14,342 nucleotides of DNA from CAKUIA01 sp034180465 (GTDB lineage: Bacteria > Verrucomicrobiota > Verrucomicrobiia > Opitutales > Intestinicryptomonadaceae). Below the pieces are notes generated by a model, which saw only the letters and a list, made by a program, of their open reading frames with translations, was not told the DNA's origin and did no database searches. This document shows, in pieces, positions 6,658 through 14,342 of the stretch. The translations under genes were made by a program, and so were the position numbers. The number at the start of each line of letters is the position of its first letter. Within the stretch, counting starts at the first letter, position 1. Where the stretch lies: contig JAXFOH010000129.1 in assembly GCA_034180465.1 (NCBI GenBank), positions 1 to 14,342 of the forward strand, in the 5' to 3' direction.

Positions 6658-7488
6658 ATGAATACAAAGAAAATTTTACAAGTTTTTGCGGTCTCGCTAA
6701 CAGCATTGATTTCGGCTCAAAGCTATGCCGAGAATAACTCGATTTCGGTAGACGGTTCTACAACGGTAGGGCCAATAGCCAAGGCTTTTGCCGAATATTA
6801 CAGGGAAAACAACCCATCGGTAAACATAACAATAAGCGAATCGGGCAGCGGCAATGGCGTAAAAAGCCTTATGAACGGCTCGTGCAACATCGCTACAATG
6901 TCGCGCTTTATGAAGGCCGGCGAATTTAAAAGCTGCGTAGAAAAAAGCGTTTTGCCGGTTGCCCACACTGTTGCCTACGACGGCTTGGCAGTTATAGTAA
7001 ACCCGCAAAACAAGATTTCGGCATTAAGCGAAAAACAGATTGCCGACATTTATACGGGTAAAATTACAAACTGGAAGGAACTTGGCGGCGAAGATGCAAA
7101 GATTGTTGTAATAAGCCGCGATAGCAACAGCGGTACCTACGAAACCTTCAACGAACTTGTTTTGAAGAAGGCTAAAATTGCAAAGAGTGCCGAATATGTT
7201 GGCTCTAACGGTCAGGCGCGCTCGAGAGTAAACTCTACAAAGAATGCCATTGCCTACGTTGGCTTGGGCTTTGCAGACTCTTCGGTTAAGGCTCTTTCGG
7301 TAGACGGCATATTGCCCACTCCCCAGACGGTTGCCACAGGCAAATACCCCATAGCAAGACCATTGTATATGTTCACAAACGGATCGCCTAAAATGGGTTC
7401 GCACTTGTTCAACTTTGTAACGCTTTGCCTGACGCCAGAAGGCAGAGAAATTGTTACAGACTTGGGCTTTGTTGCGGTATGCAAATAA
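6658..7488 (+). CDS. pstS: Periplasmic phosphate-binding protein PstS
   Basis: This 276-residue protein has a Sec signal peptide (1-24, cut near QSYA/E) and no lipobox, so it should be a soluble periplasmic protein. The phosphate-binding loops are recognisable: DGSTTVGP (32-39), ESGSGNGVKSL (61-71), the AYDGLAV segment with D108, and SRDSNSGTYETF (153-164), where Arg, Asp, Ser and Thr hold the phosphate oxygens. Late repeats typical of the family are present, including ITNWKELGG (136-144) and IAYVGLGF (198-205). It delivers phosphate to the PstCA channel. AAGGA at 6644-6648 provides a ribosome-binding site about 9 bases before ATG. It is the second gene of the operon, after the porin and 21 bases before pstC. 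Confidence 0.95.
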   Translation: MNTKKILQVFAVSLTALISAQSYAENNSISVDGSTTVGPIAKAFAEYYRENNPSVNITISESGSGNGVKSLMNGSCNIATMSRFMKAGEFKSCVEKSVLPVAHTVAYDGLAVIVNPQNKISALSEKQIADIYTGKITNWKELGGEDAKIVVISRDSNSGTYETFNELVLKKAKIAKSAEYVGSNGQARSRVNSTKNAIAYVGLGFADSSVKALSVDGILPTPQTVATGKYPIARPLYMFTNGSPKMGSHLFNFVTLCLTPEGREIVTDLGFVAVCK

Positions 7489-7509
7489 TTTGCGGATAGG
7501 AGAAACAAA

Positions 7510-8637
7510 ATGGAATCGCCAATCGAAAACAAAAGCAGTTCGCTAATATTGGGCAAGTCGGGCAACCTTAAAAGGGCTTTGTGCGACAAGTTTGGAAGAT
7601 TTGTATTGTTTTCGATTACGGCAATTCCAACTCTTGCCATAGTGTTTATGATATTCTTTATAGTCGGCGAGGCCTTGCCTTTCTTTAAGAGTCTAGCCGC
7701 CGTTAAAGAGTTTTTTACAAGCACAAATTGGGGGCCGTCGGCCGCCAATCCGCATTTTGGCGCGCTTAGCATATTCTACGGGACTGCAATGGTAACGGTT
7801 GTATCGTGCGCCATTGCAGTTCCGCTTGGAATATTGGTTGCCCTTTGCCTTTCCGAAATAGTTTCGGGCAAGGCTGCGGGCTTTTTTAAAATTATAGTGG
7901 AGTTGCTTGCGGCAATTCCTTCGGTTGTTTACGGATTTTTTGCGATAGTTGTTTTTGCGCCTTTCCTGCAAGACTACGGCGGTTTTTTGATTGCGGCAAT
8001 TACGGCGTTTTTCGGTATCATTGCCTCGTTTTTGGGCGGTGTTTTGTGCAAGACAATTTTCGCCGAAAGACGCAAAATATTTGCAAACATAATTTCTTTT
8101 GCGGTGTTTGGCCTAATTTTAATTCTTTCGCTATACGTTGCCGATATGGCATTGTCTATGCAAATTTCCAGCGGCACAAACGCGTTTAACGCGTCGGTAA
8201 TTTTGGCTATTATGGCGTTGCCTACAATAGTTAGCATTTCGCAAGACTCGCTCTCATCGGTTGGCAGAGATATGCGCGAAGGCTCGCTTGCCCTTGGAGC
8301 TACAAAAACCGAAACGATTTTTAAAGTTATAATTCCATGCGCAAAAAGCGGAATAGCAGCCGCGGTAATTTTGGGGCTTATGCGCGTTATAGGCGAAACA
8401 ATGGTTGTATGGATGGCAAGCGGCAACTCTCTTAAGATACCCGAACCTTTTTACAATATATTCGAACCCGTCCGCACAATGACGGCAACAATAGCCGGCG
8501 AAATGGGCGAGGCCGATCAAAGCACGGGGTCTGCGCGCTACCACGTTTTGTTTGCGATGAGCGTATGCCTTTTGTTTTCTGCTTTAATAATGAATATTGC
8601 GGGAAGCTATGTTGGAAAATCGCGTTTGAAGAAGTAA
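7510..8637 (+). CDS. pstC: Phosphate ABC transporter permease PstC
   Basis: This 375-residue inner-membrane permease subunit has the PstC signature ELLAAIPSVVYGFFAIVVFAP (131-151) and the cytoplasmic EAA-type coupling loop (GRDMREGSLALGATKTETIF, 252-271), followed by GLMRVIGETM. With PstA it forms the phosphate channel driven by PstB. AGGAG lies just before ATG 7510. It is longer than typical PstC proteins of about 300-320 residues. The excess lies at about 157-218, where two additional strongly hydrophobic segments flank the short charged loop FAERRKI before the conserved LAIMALPTIVSISQDSL. An extra pair of membrane helices would preserve topology. It overlaps nothing; pstA starts one base after its stop. 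Confidence 0.93.
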   Translation: MESPIENKSSSLILGKSGNLKRALCDKFGRFVLFSITAIPTLAIVFMIFFIVGEALPFFKSLAAVKEFFTSTNWGPSAANPHFGALSIFYGTAMVTVVSCAIAVPLGILVALCLSEIVSGKAAGFFKIIVELLAAIPSVVYGFFAIVVFAPFLQDYGGFLIAAITAFFGIIASFLGGVLCKTIFAERRKIFANIISFAVFGLILILSLYVADMALSMQISSGTNAFNASVILAIMALPTIVSISQDSLSSVGRDMREGSLALGATKTETIFKVIIPCAKSGIAAAVILGLMRVIGETMVVWMASGNSLKIPEPFYNIFEPVRTMTATIAGEMGEADQSTGSARYHVLFAMSVCLLFSALIMNIAGSYVGKSRLKK

Positions 8638-8638
8638 T

Positions 8639-10339
8639 ATGAATTCCAGAAAAATATTGGATATATCTTTTAGAAAATTGGCGCAAATTTCGCTTTGGGC
8701 AATGTGCGTTATGGTTGCGGTGTTTATGCTGCCCATAATAATAAAGGGCGCAAACGCATTTCTTTTTACGGCAACTGCCGAGCACGAAAAGTTTTTGCGC
8801 GACTTTTTAGACAAGGAAATAAGCGAAAAGTCGGCAAAAAGGATTTCGGACGCCGATGCGGCAAAAATGCGCGTATTTTCGCTTATGGCCGAATACGAGG
8901 GTAAAAGTCTGCCTGACAACGAAAGCACGTTTAATTTGAAGGTAGACGAAGCTTTTAAAAGCCTTGCGGCTGCCGAACCGCAATTCGCAGAAGCGTCTTC
9001 GATAAAAGATACGGCAAAGCGAAATGCGGCGTTTGCCGAATTATGCGCTGCCCCGTGGAAAGACTTTAACGAATCGCTTGAAGAATTTTGCATGAATGCA
9101 AAAAAAGGCTCGGCTTTGTTTTCGGCCGAAAAGTTTTTGGGCAAAAAGAAGGGCGAAATTGCGGGATTAGCAAAAACGCTTTCAAACAAAATCTCGAAGA
9201 AAGACGGTTTAAACTTCGGCGCAAAATCGGCCTTAAGAAGGGCAATGTGCGAAATTCCCAATGCTGCAATAGACGCAAAAATTTCGGAATTTTCCGCATC
9301 TAATGCCGACTATGCCTCGTTGAAATCGGGCATACAAAAGCTTTTGGGCCCCGTAAATGCAAAGCAAAGGGCTTCCGAAAAACTTTTGCGCAACAAGTTC
9401 GGGCAAACGCGCTACGACATGGCCGAAAAAGTCTATAACGATTCTGTAAGGCGCATAAGGGTGCAGCGCGCCGCAAAAGACGGCATACTTTCTTTCAAGA
9501 TTTTAAATAGCAAAGACGTTTTTAAATGCGGGCAAGTTGCCAAAATTTTAGACGAAATAGAAGCCACTTTCGATAAAATGATGCAGCCGCACTTTGTATT
9601 TTACGGTGGCTTTTTTACCGAAGACCCGTACGACTCGAACATATTCGGCGGAATATATCCTATGATTGTAGGCACTTTCTACCTAACGCTGGGCGCAATG
9701 CTTATGGCAGCACCCTTGGGTATAATAGCCGCAATCTATTTTTCGGAATACGCAAGAGATACAAAAATTACAGCACTTTTAAAAATGTGCGTTGGAACTT
9801 TGGCGGGCGTGCCTTCTATAGTATTTGGATTGTTCGGTTTGGCGTTTTTAATTAACACGTTAAAAATATCCGACGGCAAAAGTGTTATTGCAGGGTGTGC
9901 CACATTGGCTTTGGTGATATTGCCTACCATAATACAGAGCTGTTTTGAATCTTTAAAGTGCGTGCCCAACTCCTACCGCGAGGCTGCCTACGGCTTGGGA
10001 GCGGGCAAATGGAGGGCAATTTGCACCGTAATTTTGCCTGCGGCACTCCCTGCAATGCTTACGGGCATTATAATTTCTATGGGCAGAGCCGCAGGCGAAA
10101 CAGCCCCCATAATTTTTACCGCGGCAACAAGCACGGGCGTAGCCCTTGGGCTTAGCGAGATATTTTCGCAGCCAACCCCCGCGCTGCCGTGGAATATTTA
10201 CAACATTTGCTCGGAACACGAAGCCGCCGAAATGGTGCAGCACGTTCAATACGGAATGGTGTTTGCGCTTATGGCAATAGTTTTATCGCTAAATTTTGCG
10301 GCAATAATAATCAGGGCAAAACTTCAAAAGAAAAGATAG
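8639..10339 (+). CDS. pstA: Phosphate ABC transporter permease PstA with a large periplasmic insertion
   Basis: This 566-residue permease is about twice the usual 280-300. One membrane helix (about 17-42) is followed by roughly 280 residues (43-320) rich in Ala, Lys, Glu and Ser. They lack membrane segments and look largely alpha-helical. The standard PstA core resumes at GGIYPMIVGTFYLTLGAM (337-354). The core contains GVPSIVFGLFGLAF (390-403), the EAA coupling loop REAAYGLGAGKWRAICTVIL (447-466) and MGRAAGETAPIIFTA (481-495). By topology the insertion lies in the first periplasmic loop, facing PstS. I recall enlarged Pst permeases in some gammaproteobacteria, so a large insert is not unique, but this segment shows no domain I recognise. 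The start is one base past the pstC stop, implying coupled translation. Confidence 0.92.
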   Translation: MNSRKILDISFRKLAQISLWAMCVMVAVFMLPIIIKGANAFLFTATAEHEKFLRDFLDKEISEKSAKRISDADAAKMRVFSLMAEYEGKSLPDNESTFNLKVDEAFKSLAAAEPQFAEASSIKDTAKRNAAFAELCAAPWKDFNESLEEFCMNAKKGSALFSAEKFLGKKKGEIAGLAKTLSNKISKKDGLNFGAKSALRRAMCEIPNAAIDAKISEFSASNADYASLKSGIQKLLGPVNAKQRASEKLLRNKFGQTRYDMAEKVYNDSVRRIRVQRAAKDGILSFKILNSKDVFKCGQVAKILDEIEATFDKMMQPHFVFYGGFFTEDPYDSNIFGGIYPMIVGTFYLTLGAMLMAAPLGIIAAIYFSEYARDTKITALLKMCVGTLAGVPSIVFGLFGLAFLINTLKISDGKSVIAGCATLALVILPTIIQSCFESLKCVPNSYREAAYGLGAGKWRAICTVILPAALPAMLTGIIISMGRAAGETAPIIFTAATSTGVALGLSEIFSQPTPALPWNIYNICSEHEAAEMVQHVQYGMVFALMAIVLSLNFAAIIIRAKLQKKR

Positions 10340-10342
10340 AAT

Positions 10343-11119
10343 ATGCAAAGCAATACACAAAACGGCCAAACCATAATTTCTGCGCGCGACTTTTGCGTTT
10401 ACTACGGTCAGCACAAGGCGGTTAAAAACGTTAATGTAGATTTTATGCGCGGGAAGGTTACCGCAATAATAGGCCCAAGCGGCTGCGGCAAAAGCACATT
10501 TTTAAGATGCATAAACCGTATGAACGACTTGGTAGACACCTGCCACACAAGCGGGCAGTTGATGTTCGACGGCGTAGACATATATAATAAAAATCTGGAC
10601 ATTGTGGAACTTAGAAGAAGGGTTGGAATGGTGTTTCAGCGCCCCAATCCCTTCCCCAAAAGCATATACGAAAACGTGATATACGGCGTAAGGCTTCAGG
10701 GACGCCGCCCGCGCGCAGAGCTCGACGAAATTGTGGAAAAATCCCTAAAGCAGGCCGCCTTGTTCGACGAGGTAAAAGACAGGCTAAATTCAAGTGCGCT
10801 TGGTCTTAGCGGAGGTCAGCAACAAAGGCTTTGCATTGCCCGCGCCCTTGCCATTAAGCCCGAAATTCTGCTTATGGACGAGCCATGCAGCGCGCTAGAC
10901 CCAAAATCTACAGCGCGCATTGAAGACCTTATTTCTGAGCTTGCCGGCAAATATACCATTGCAATTGTTACCCATAATATGCAGCAGGCCTCTAGGGTTT
11001 CCGACTATACTGCGTTCTTTTTCGAGGGAAACCTTGTAGAGTTCGACAAAACCGCAAAAATTTTTACAAATCCGCAAAAGAAAGAAACAAACGATTATAT
11101 AACTGGAAGGTTCGGTTAA
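10343..11119 (+). CDS. pstB: Phosphate ABC transporter ATP-binding protein PstB
   Basis: This 258-residue ABC ATPase has the usual length for PstB. Walker A is GPSGCGKST (44-52), the Q-loop FQRPNPFPKSIYENV begins at 98, the signature is LSGGQQQR (155-162), Walker B is ILLMDEPCSALDP (175-187), and the H-loop His is H211 in VTHNMQQASRVSDYTAFF. NPFPKSIY and THNMQQAxR are features that set PstB apart from other ABC ATPases. It powers phosphate import through PstCA on the cytoplasmic face. Three bases separate it from the pstA stop, and three separate its own stop from phoU. Confidence 0.97.
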   Translation: MQSNTQNGQTIISARDFCVYYGQHKAVKNVNVDFMRGKVTAIIGPSGCGKSTFLRCINRMNDLVDTCHTSGQLMFDGVDIYNKNLDIVELRRRVGMVFQRPNPFPKSIYENVIYGVRLQGRRPRAELDEIVEKSLKQAALFDEVKDRLNSSALGLSGGQQQRLCIARALAIKPEILLMDEPCSALDPKSTARIEDLISELAGKYTIAIVTHNMQQASRVSDYTAFFFEGNLVEFDKTAKIFTNPQKKETNDYITGRFG

Positions 11120-11122
11120 AAT

Positions 11123-11815
11123 ATGAATTCGCATTTAAGACACGACTTGGAAACACTTAAAGACAAACTGCTTGTTCTTGCAACGTATGTCGAAGAGAAT
11201 ATGCGCCTTAGCGTTAAGGCGTTGCTTACTCTTTCGGAAGACCTTGCCGAAAAGGTGGTTAAAAAAGACCTTGAAATAGACAAGGTTGAAGTGCAAATGG
11301 AGGAAGAGTGCCTGAAAATATTGGCTCTTCACCAGCCTGTTGCAAGCGATTTAAGGTTTGTTGTTACCGTGCTTAAGATTAACAACGAGCTTGAGCATAT
11401 AGGCGATATGGCGGCGAATATGGCAAAAAGAATTCCCTTTATAAAAAGGTGCCCTACAGCCTATATTCCGTTCGACATAGAGGATATGTCGGTAAGGACC
11501 ATAGAAATGCTTAAAACGGCAATAGACGCCTTTACCACCGAAAACGAGCTGCTTGCCGTAAAAGTTTGCTCCGACGACGACAATATAGACACCATTATGC
11601 GCAACTGCTATCAGGCTGCCGAAAGCGAAATGGAAAACAAGGGCAATATGGGAACGGTAAACTATTTGCTTATCTGCAAGTCGTTCGAACGCATAGCCGA
11701 TTTATGCACCAATATTGCCGAAGACATTATCTATATGCGCCACAGCATTATTGTAAGGCACAATTTAAGCGAGGCGGTAAAAAGCATTGCCGCCGAAAAC
11801 GAAACGAAGTTGTAA
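11123..11815 (+). CDS. phoU: Phosphate transport regulator PhoU
   Basis: This 230-residue all-helical cytoplasmic protein consists of two PhoU three-helix repeats. Each carries the metal-binding acidic motif: NNELEHIGDMAANMAKR (87-103; E89, E91, D95) and KSFERIADLCTNIAEDIIYM (186-205; E189, D193, E200, D201). ALHQPVASDLRFVV (68-81) is a family hallmark. PhoU links the PstSCAB state to PhoR, repressing the Pho response when phosphate is plentiful, and limits phosphate uptake. It is the last gene of the operon, three bases after pstB, with GGAAGG about 12 bases upstream and a strong terminator downstream. Confidence 0.96.
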   Translation: MNSHLRHDLETLKDKLLVLATYVEENMRLSVKALLTLSEDLAEKVVKKDLEIDKVEVQMEEECLKILALHQPVASDLRFVVTVLKINNELEHIGDMAANMAKRIPFIKRCPTAYIPFDIEDMSVRTIEMLKTAIDAFTTENELLAVKVCSDDDNIDTIMRNCYQAAESEMENKGNMGTVNYLLICKSFERIADLCTNIAEDIIYMRHSIIVRHNLSEAVKSIAAENETKL

Positions 11816-11845
11816 TATATTTTTCATAGTTTGATTGTTTCGTTC

Positions 11846-11876
11846 AAAGCCGCATACGTTATTGCGGCTTTTTTTT
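11846..11876 (+). terminator. Terminator of the porin-pst-phoU operon
   Basis: AAAGCCGCA (11846-11854) pairs perfectly with TGCGGCTTT (11863-11871) over an 8-base loop. A T-run extends to 11876. It is 30 bases past the phoU stop. Confidence 0.92.
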
Positions 11877-12004
11877 GCGCATTTTTGGTTGGGGCAAATT
11901 GTGTTGACAGAAAAATTCGTTAATCCACCATAGTTTCCGGTTGTGCGCCAAATCGTTTGCGCCTTTTCTTTTGCTTGCCCGGCGTGCATTTCTTAAAACG
12001 CATT

Positions 12005-12010
12005 TATAAT
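12005..12010 (+). promoter_or_regulatory. Consensus -10 element immediately before the ABC exporter start codon
   Basis: A perfect TATAAT ends five bases before ATG 12016. If it is used, transcription would start at or next to the start codon and give a leaderless mRNA, which fits the lack of any Shine-Dalgarno sequence. No good -35 hexamer stands 16-18 bases upstream. An alternative upstream element is TTGACA at 11904-11909, with only a weak -10 (CATAGT, 11929-11934, 19-base spacer). Confidence 0.4.
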
Positions 12011-12015
12011 TTTAT

Positions 12016-13758
12016 ATGAAACGATATTCCAGATATTTAACCTATGTAAAACCGAAAATTTGGTATTTGATAGGCGCGCTTTTGGCGGGGCTTTTGTTCG
12101 GAGCGTCAAGCGGCTTTGGCATGCCCGTAATTTTCGACAAGGTTTTAAAGCGCATTTTCATTCCCGAAAGCGGCGTTTCGTACAGCCTTTGGTATGTGTT
12201 CGGCGTTGCAATGCTTATCCCCGCAATATTCCTTATCAGGGCAATTACAGGCTACATTAGCGGCTATTTAATGAGCTACGTTTCGCTAGAGGTTTTGCGC
12301 CGCATTAAGCAAGACTTGTTTTCCCAGGTGCAAGACTATCCACTTTCGTTTTTCGACAAGCATACTTCGGGCGACTTGTTTGTAAGGCTTACAAACGATA
12401 CTTCTTCTGTGCAAACCATTTTGCTTTCGTTCGCCTCCGAAATGATTAGGCAGCCCGTGCAGGTTATAGGCGCGTTGTCGTTTTTGGTTTATATGTGGAT
12501 AAAAAAGGGCGAAGTTGTATTATTGCAGGTGTTTATTGAGGCAATTCCGGTTTGCATAAATACCGTGCAGATAATACGCAAAAACCTTAAAAGCAACGCA
12601 AAGCAGGCGGTAGAATCGCTGGGGCACATTGCCCAGCTTTTCAACGAAAATTTGGCGGCAGCCCACGAAGTTAGAGTTTTTAACCTGCAAGAACCCCAAA
12701 AGAAAAAGTTTTGGAATATGAATATGAAATTCCAAAAACTTTCGCTTAAAATAGCAAAATACGAGCTTTTGCAGCAGCCCCTTATGGAGGTTTTGGCGGC
12801 TACAATGGTTTCGGTAACATTTGTGTATGCGTACAAGGCAAAGATAGATTTTTCGACATTTGCCGCCATTGGTTTGGCGTTGTATTTTACAATAGACCCC
12901 ATTAAGCGCATAATAAGAATGTGCACAGACTTTATTAAAATTACGCCGTCGTTCGACCGATTAAACGAGGTTTTAGACTATGTTTCGACCGTGCCCGAAC
13001 CGAAGAATCCCGTAGCAATAGGCGCGATTAAAGGCGACATAGAATTTAAAAACGTAAGCTTTGCGTATTCGGACAAAACCGTTTTAAAAGACGTAAATAT
13101 TAATATTAAAGCGGGCACAAGCTGCGCTTTGGTTGGCGAATCGGGCGCGGGCAAAAGCACGTTTGCAAAGCTTGCAATGCGCTTTTACGACCCGACCGAA
13201 GGCGAAGTTTTTGCCGACGGGGTAAACCTAAAAGACATAAGCTCTTTCGATTTAAGGAAGAATTTAGGCTCGGTTCCGCAATATCCCGTGCTTTTTAACG
13301 ACACTATTTTCAACAACATTCTGCTTGCGCGCCCCGAGGCTGCGAAAGACGAGGTTTATGCCGCCGCCCGCGCCGCCTACGCGCACGAATTTATTAGCGA
13401 GCTTGAAAACGGCTACGACACTATTGTGGGCGAGCGCGGCGACAGGCTTAGCGGCGGACAAAAGCAAAGGATTGCAATAGCAAGGGTATTTCTTAAAAAC
13501 CCGCCGTTTATTGTGCTAGACGAAGCCACTTCGGCGTTAGATGTAAACAGCGAGGCTTTTATCCAAAAAGCCATAGACAATCTTATGCACGAAAGAACTA
13601 TGTTTGTTATAGCCCATAGGTTTAGCACCATACGCAACGTGCAAAAAATTATAGTGTTTAAAGAGGGCGAAATTGTAGACTTTGGCTCGCACGACGAACT
13701 CTACGAAAGGTGCGCATATTATAAGGGATTGTACGACAGGCAGTCTACAGGGCAGTAG
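12016..13758 (+). CDS. MsbA-like ABC exporter (transmembrane domain fused to ATPase)
   Basis: This 580-residue half-transporter has the order and length of MsbA and related type-IV ABC exporters. The membrane domain (about 1-320) has helices near 17-40, 58-84, 136-160, 165-186 and 256-290, and a family motif at YPLSFFDKHTSGDLFVRLTND (108-128). The ATPase domain (about 340-575) has Walker A GESGAGKST (374-382), Q-loop VPQYPVLF (420-427), signature LSGGQKQR (478-485), Walker B FIVLDEATSALD (498-509) and switch His H534 in IAHRFSTI. It would work as a homodimer exporting a lipid such as lipid A core, or a drug or peptide; sequence alone does not decide which. It stands between two terminators and is therefore probably monocistronic. 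It begins without a Shine-Dalgarno, directly after a TATAAT. Confidence 0.92.
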   Translation: MKRYSRYLTYVKPKIWYLIGALLAGLLFGASSGFGMPVIFDKVLKRIFIPESGVSYSLWYVFGVAMLIPAIFLIRAITGYISGYLMSYVSLEVLRRIKQDLFSQVQDYPLSFFDKHTSGDLFVRLTNDTSSVQTILLSFASEMIRQPVQVIGALSFLVYMWIKKGEVVLLQVFIEAIPVCINTVQIIRKNLKSNAKQAVESLGHIAQLFNENLAAAHEVRVFNLQEPQKKKFWNMNMKFQKLSLKIAKYELLQQPLMEVLAATMVSVTFVYAYKAKIDFSTFAAIGLALYFTIDPIKRIIRMCTDFIKITPSFDRLNEVLDYVSTVPEPKNPVAIGAIKGDIEFKNVSFAYSDKTVLKDVNINIKAGTSCALVGESGAGKSTFAKLAMRFYDPTEGEVFADGVNLKDISSFDLRKNLGSVPQYPVLFNDTIFNNILLARPEAAKDEVYAAARAAYAHEFISELENGYDTIVGERGDRLSGGQKQRIAIARVFLKNPPFIVLDEATSALDVNSEAFIQKAIDNLMHERTMFVIAHRFSTIRNVQKIIVFKEGEIVDFGSHDELYERCAYYKGLYDRQSTGQ

Positions 13759-13776
13759 GCAACTTGCCGAAATGCC

Positions 13777-13808
13777 AAAACGCCGCCGTTTTAAGTGCGG
13801 CGTTTTTT
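13777..13808 (+). terminator. Terminator of the ABC exporter gene
   Basis: AAAACGCCGC (13777-13786) pairs with GCGGCGTTTT (13797-13806) around a 10-base loop. The T-run reaches 13808. The hairpin starts 18 bases after the exporter stop codon. Confidence 0.92.
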
Positions 13809-13867
13809 GTCCACAAAGAACTTGATTTTTCGGGCAAATAATCTGAAATATCTGTAAAGGATTTTAT

Positions 13868-14342
13868 ATGAAAAAGGCAATATTTACATCTGCAATATTT
13901 GCATTGCTATCGTTGGCGGCGTTCGGCAATTTCTTTAAGGACTTAAGCAAAGAAGTTGTTTCGGACATAAAAACAGCGGCAAAAATCGAGGCAAAAGATT
14001 CTGCCGAAAATGCAGCCGCAAAGTTAGACGAAAAGTCGGGCAACAAATTTTCGGGAACGGCTTCAGTTAAAAAGCTTTTAGACGACGCAAAGGTTCCCCT
14101 AAAAAAATTGAAAGCTTCAGGCAAATATTCGGTAACCGAAATAAAAACGGCTTCCGACGAGCTTGCAAAAATAGACGTTTCTCGGTGCCCCGATGCGGTA
14201 AAAGAAAAATATGCCGCATTTGCAAAAGAATGCGCCGCTCTTTCTTCGCAGATGGAAAGCGTATATAAACAGGCCGAGCTGTCGAACGACACAACCGTAA
14301 AAGAAGCTATAAAAACGCTTGTTTTTAAGCCTTCGCTTGGCA
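13868..14342 (+). CDS. Secreted helical protein of unknown function (N-terminal part, runs off the window)
   Basis: A good Shine-Dalgarno AAAGGA (13856-13861) lies six bases before ATG 13868. The frame stays open for 158 codons to the right edge. The protein begins with a clear Sec signal peptide (MKKAIFTSAIFALLSLAAFG, residues 1-20). The remainder is rich in Ala, Lys, Glu, Asp and Ser and should be mostly alpha-helical, perhaps coiled coil. Only one cysteine pair (C107, C121) is seen in the visible part. I do not recognise the family. It could be a periplasmic or surface helical protein; the missing C-terminus prevents more. It follows the ABC exporter, but the terminator between them argues for separate transcription. 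The minus-strand frame opposite it has neither a signal sequence nor a ribosome-binding site. Confidence 0.75.
   Translation, partial: MKKAIFTSAIFALLSLAAFGNFFKDLSKEVVSDIKTAAKIEAKDSAENAAAKLDEKSGNKFSGTASVKKLLDDAKVPLKKLKASGKYSVTEIKTASDELAKIDVSRCPDAVKEKYAAFAKECAALSSQMESVYKQAELSNDTTVKEAIKTLVFKPSLG

Noticed and set aside
8584..9261. Long minus-strand frame opposite pstA
   Set aside because: It mirrors the pstA coding frame, lacks a start signal and domains, and arises from the codon bias of pstA.
13864..14292. Minus-strand frame opposite the final secreted protein
   Set aside because: The plus strand has a Shine-Dalgarno and signal peptide; the minus frame has neither.
1..14342. CRISPR arrays, insertion-sequence inverted repeats, rRNA genes and defence gene clusters
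   Set aside because: I found no repeat-spacer pattern, no transposase other than the recombinase tail, no rRNA sequence and no recognisable defence genes.

Overview
The window is a chromosomal segment from a Gram-negative (diderm) bacterium. It encodes outer-membrane porin, periplasmic binding protein and inner-membrane ABC parts, and several Sec signal peptides. Codon use leans to A/T at third positions, and ribosome-binding sites are often weak. The gene style (a porin O/P-like barrel heading a pst operon, a GH28 enzyme, an extended PstA) would fit the Verrucomicrobiota/Lentisphaerota group. That assignment is an inference with low to moderate confidence, because no 16S rRNA or marker gene is present.

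Layout, left to right. (1) 1-358: the last codons of what is probably a serine recombinase, overlapping a small helix-turn-helix protein of the type that accompanies such recombinases. This looks like the end of a mobile or island-type module. (2) 359-730: a stretch without a convincing gene, then a long terminator hairpin and a minus-strand tRNA-His(GUG) with encoded CCA. (3) 890-2323: a secreted GH28-family (polygalacturonase-like) enzyme with its own terminator. (4) 2510-2686: a 58-residue ribbon-helix-helix-like protein with a promoter, followed by a bidirectional terminator shared with phoB. (5) 2740-5176, minus strand: phoR then phoB, a phosphate-starvation sensor kinase and its regulator. 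(6) 5374-11815, plus strand: a tightly packed operon of porin, pstS, pstC, pstA, pstB and phoU, closed by a strong terminator. (7) 12016-13758: an MsbA-like ABC exporter, apparently leaderless, with its own terminator. (8) 13868 to the end: the N-terminal part of a secreted, helical protein of unknown function.

Regions 5 and 6 form one complete phosphate-acquisition locus. The porin lets phosphate cross the outer membrane, PstS captures it, PstCA with PstB moves it inward, PhoU reports transporter state, and PhoR/PhoB control expression. The divergent phoR/porin intergenic region carries a 7-4-7 direct repeat that matches the architecture of a Pho box, so one site may control both arms.

The most notable points are the roughly 280-residue insertion in the first periplasmic loop of PstA, the extra predicted helix pair in PstC, the candidate Pho box, the reversed phoR-phoB order, the recombinase-module remnant facing tRNA-His, and the cysteine-rich small ribbon-helix-helix protein. 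I found no clearly novel defence or mobile system.
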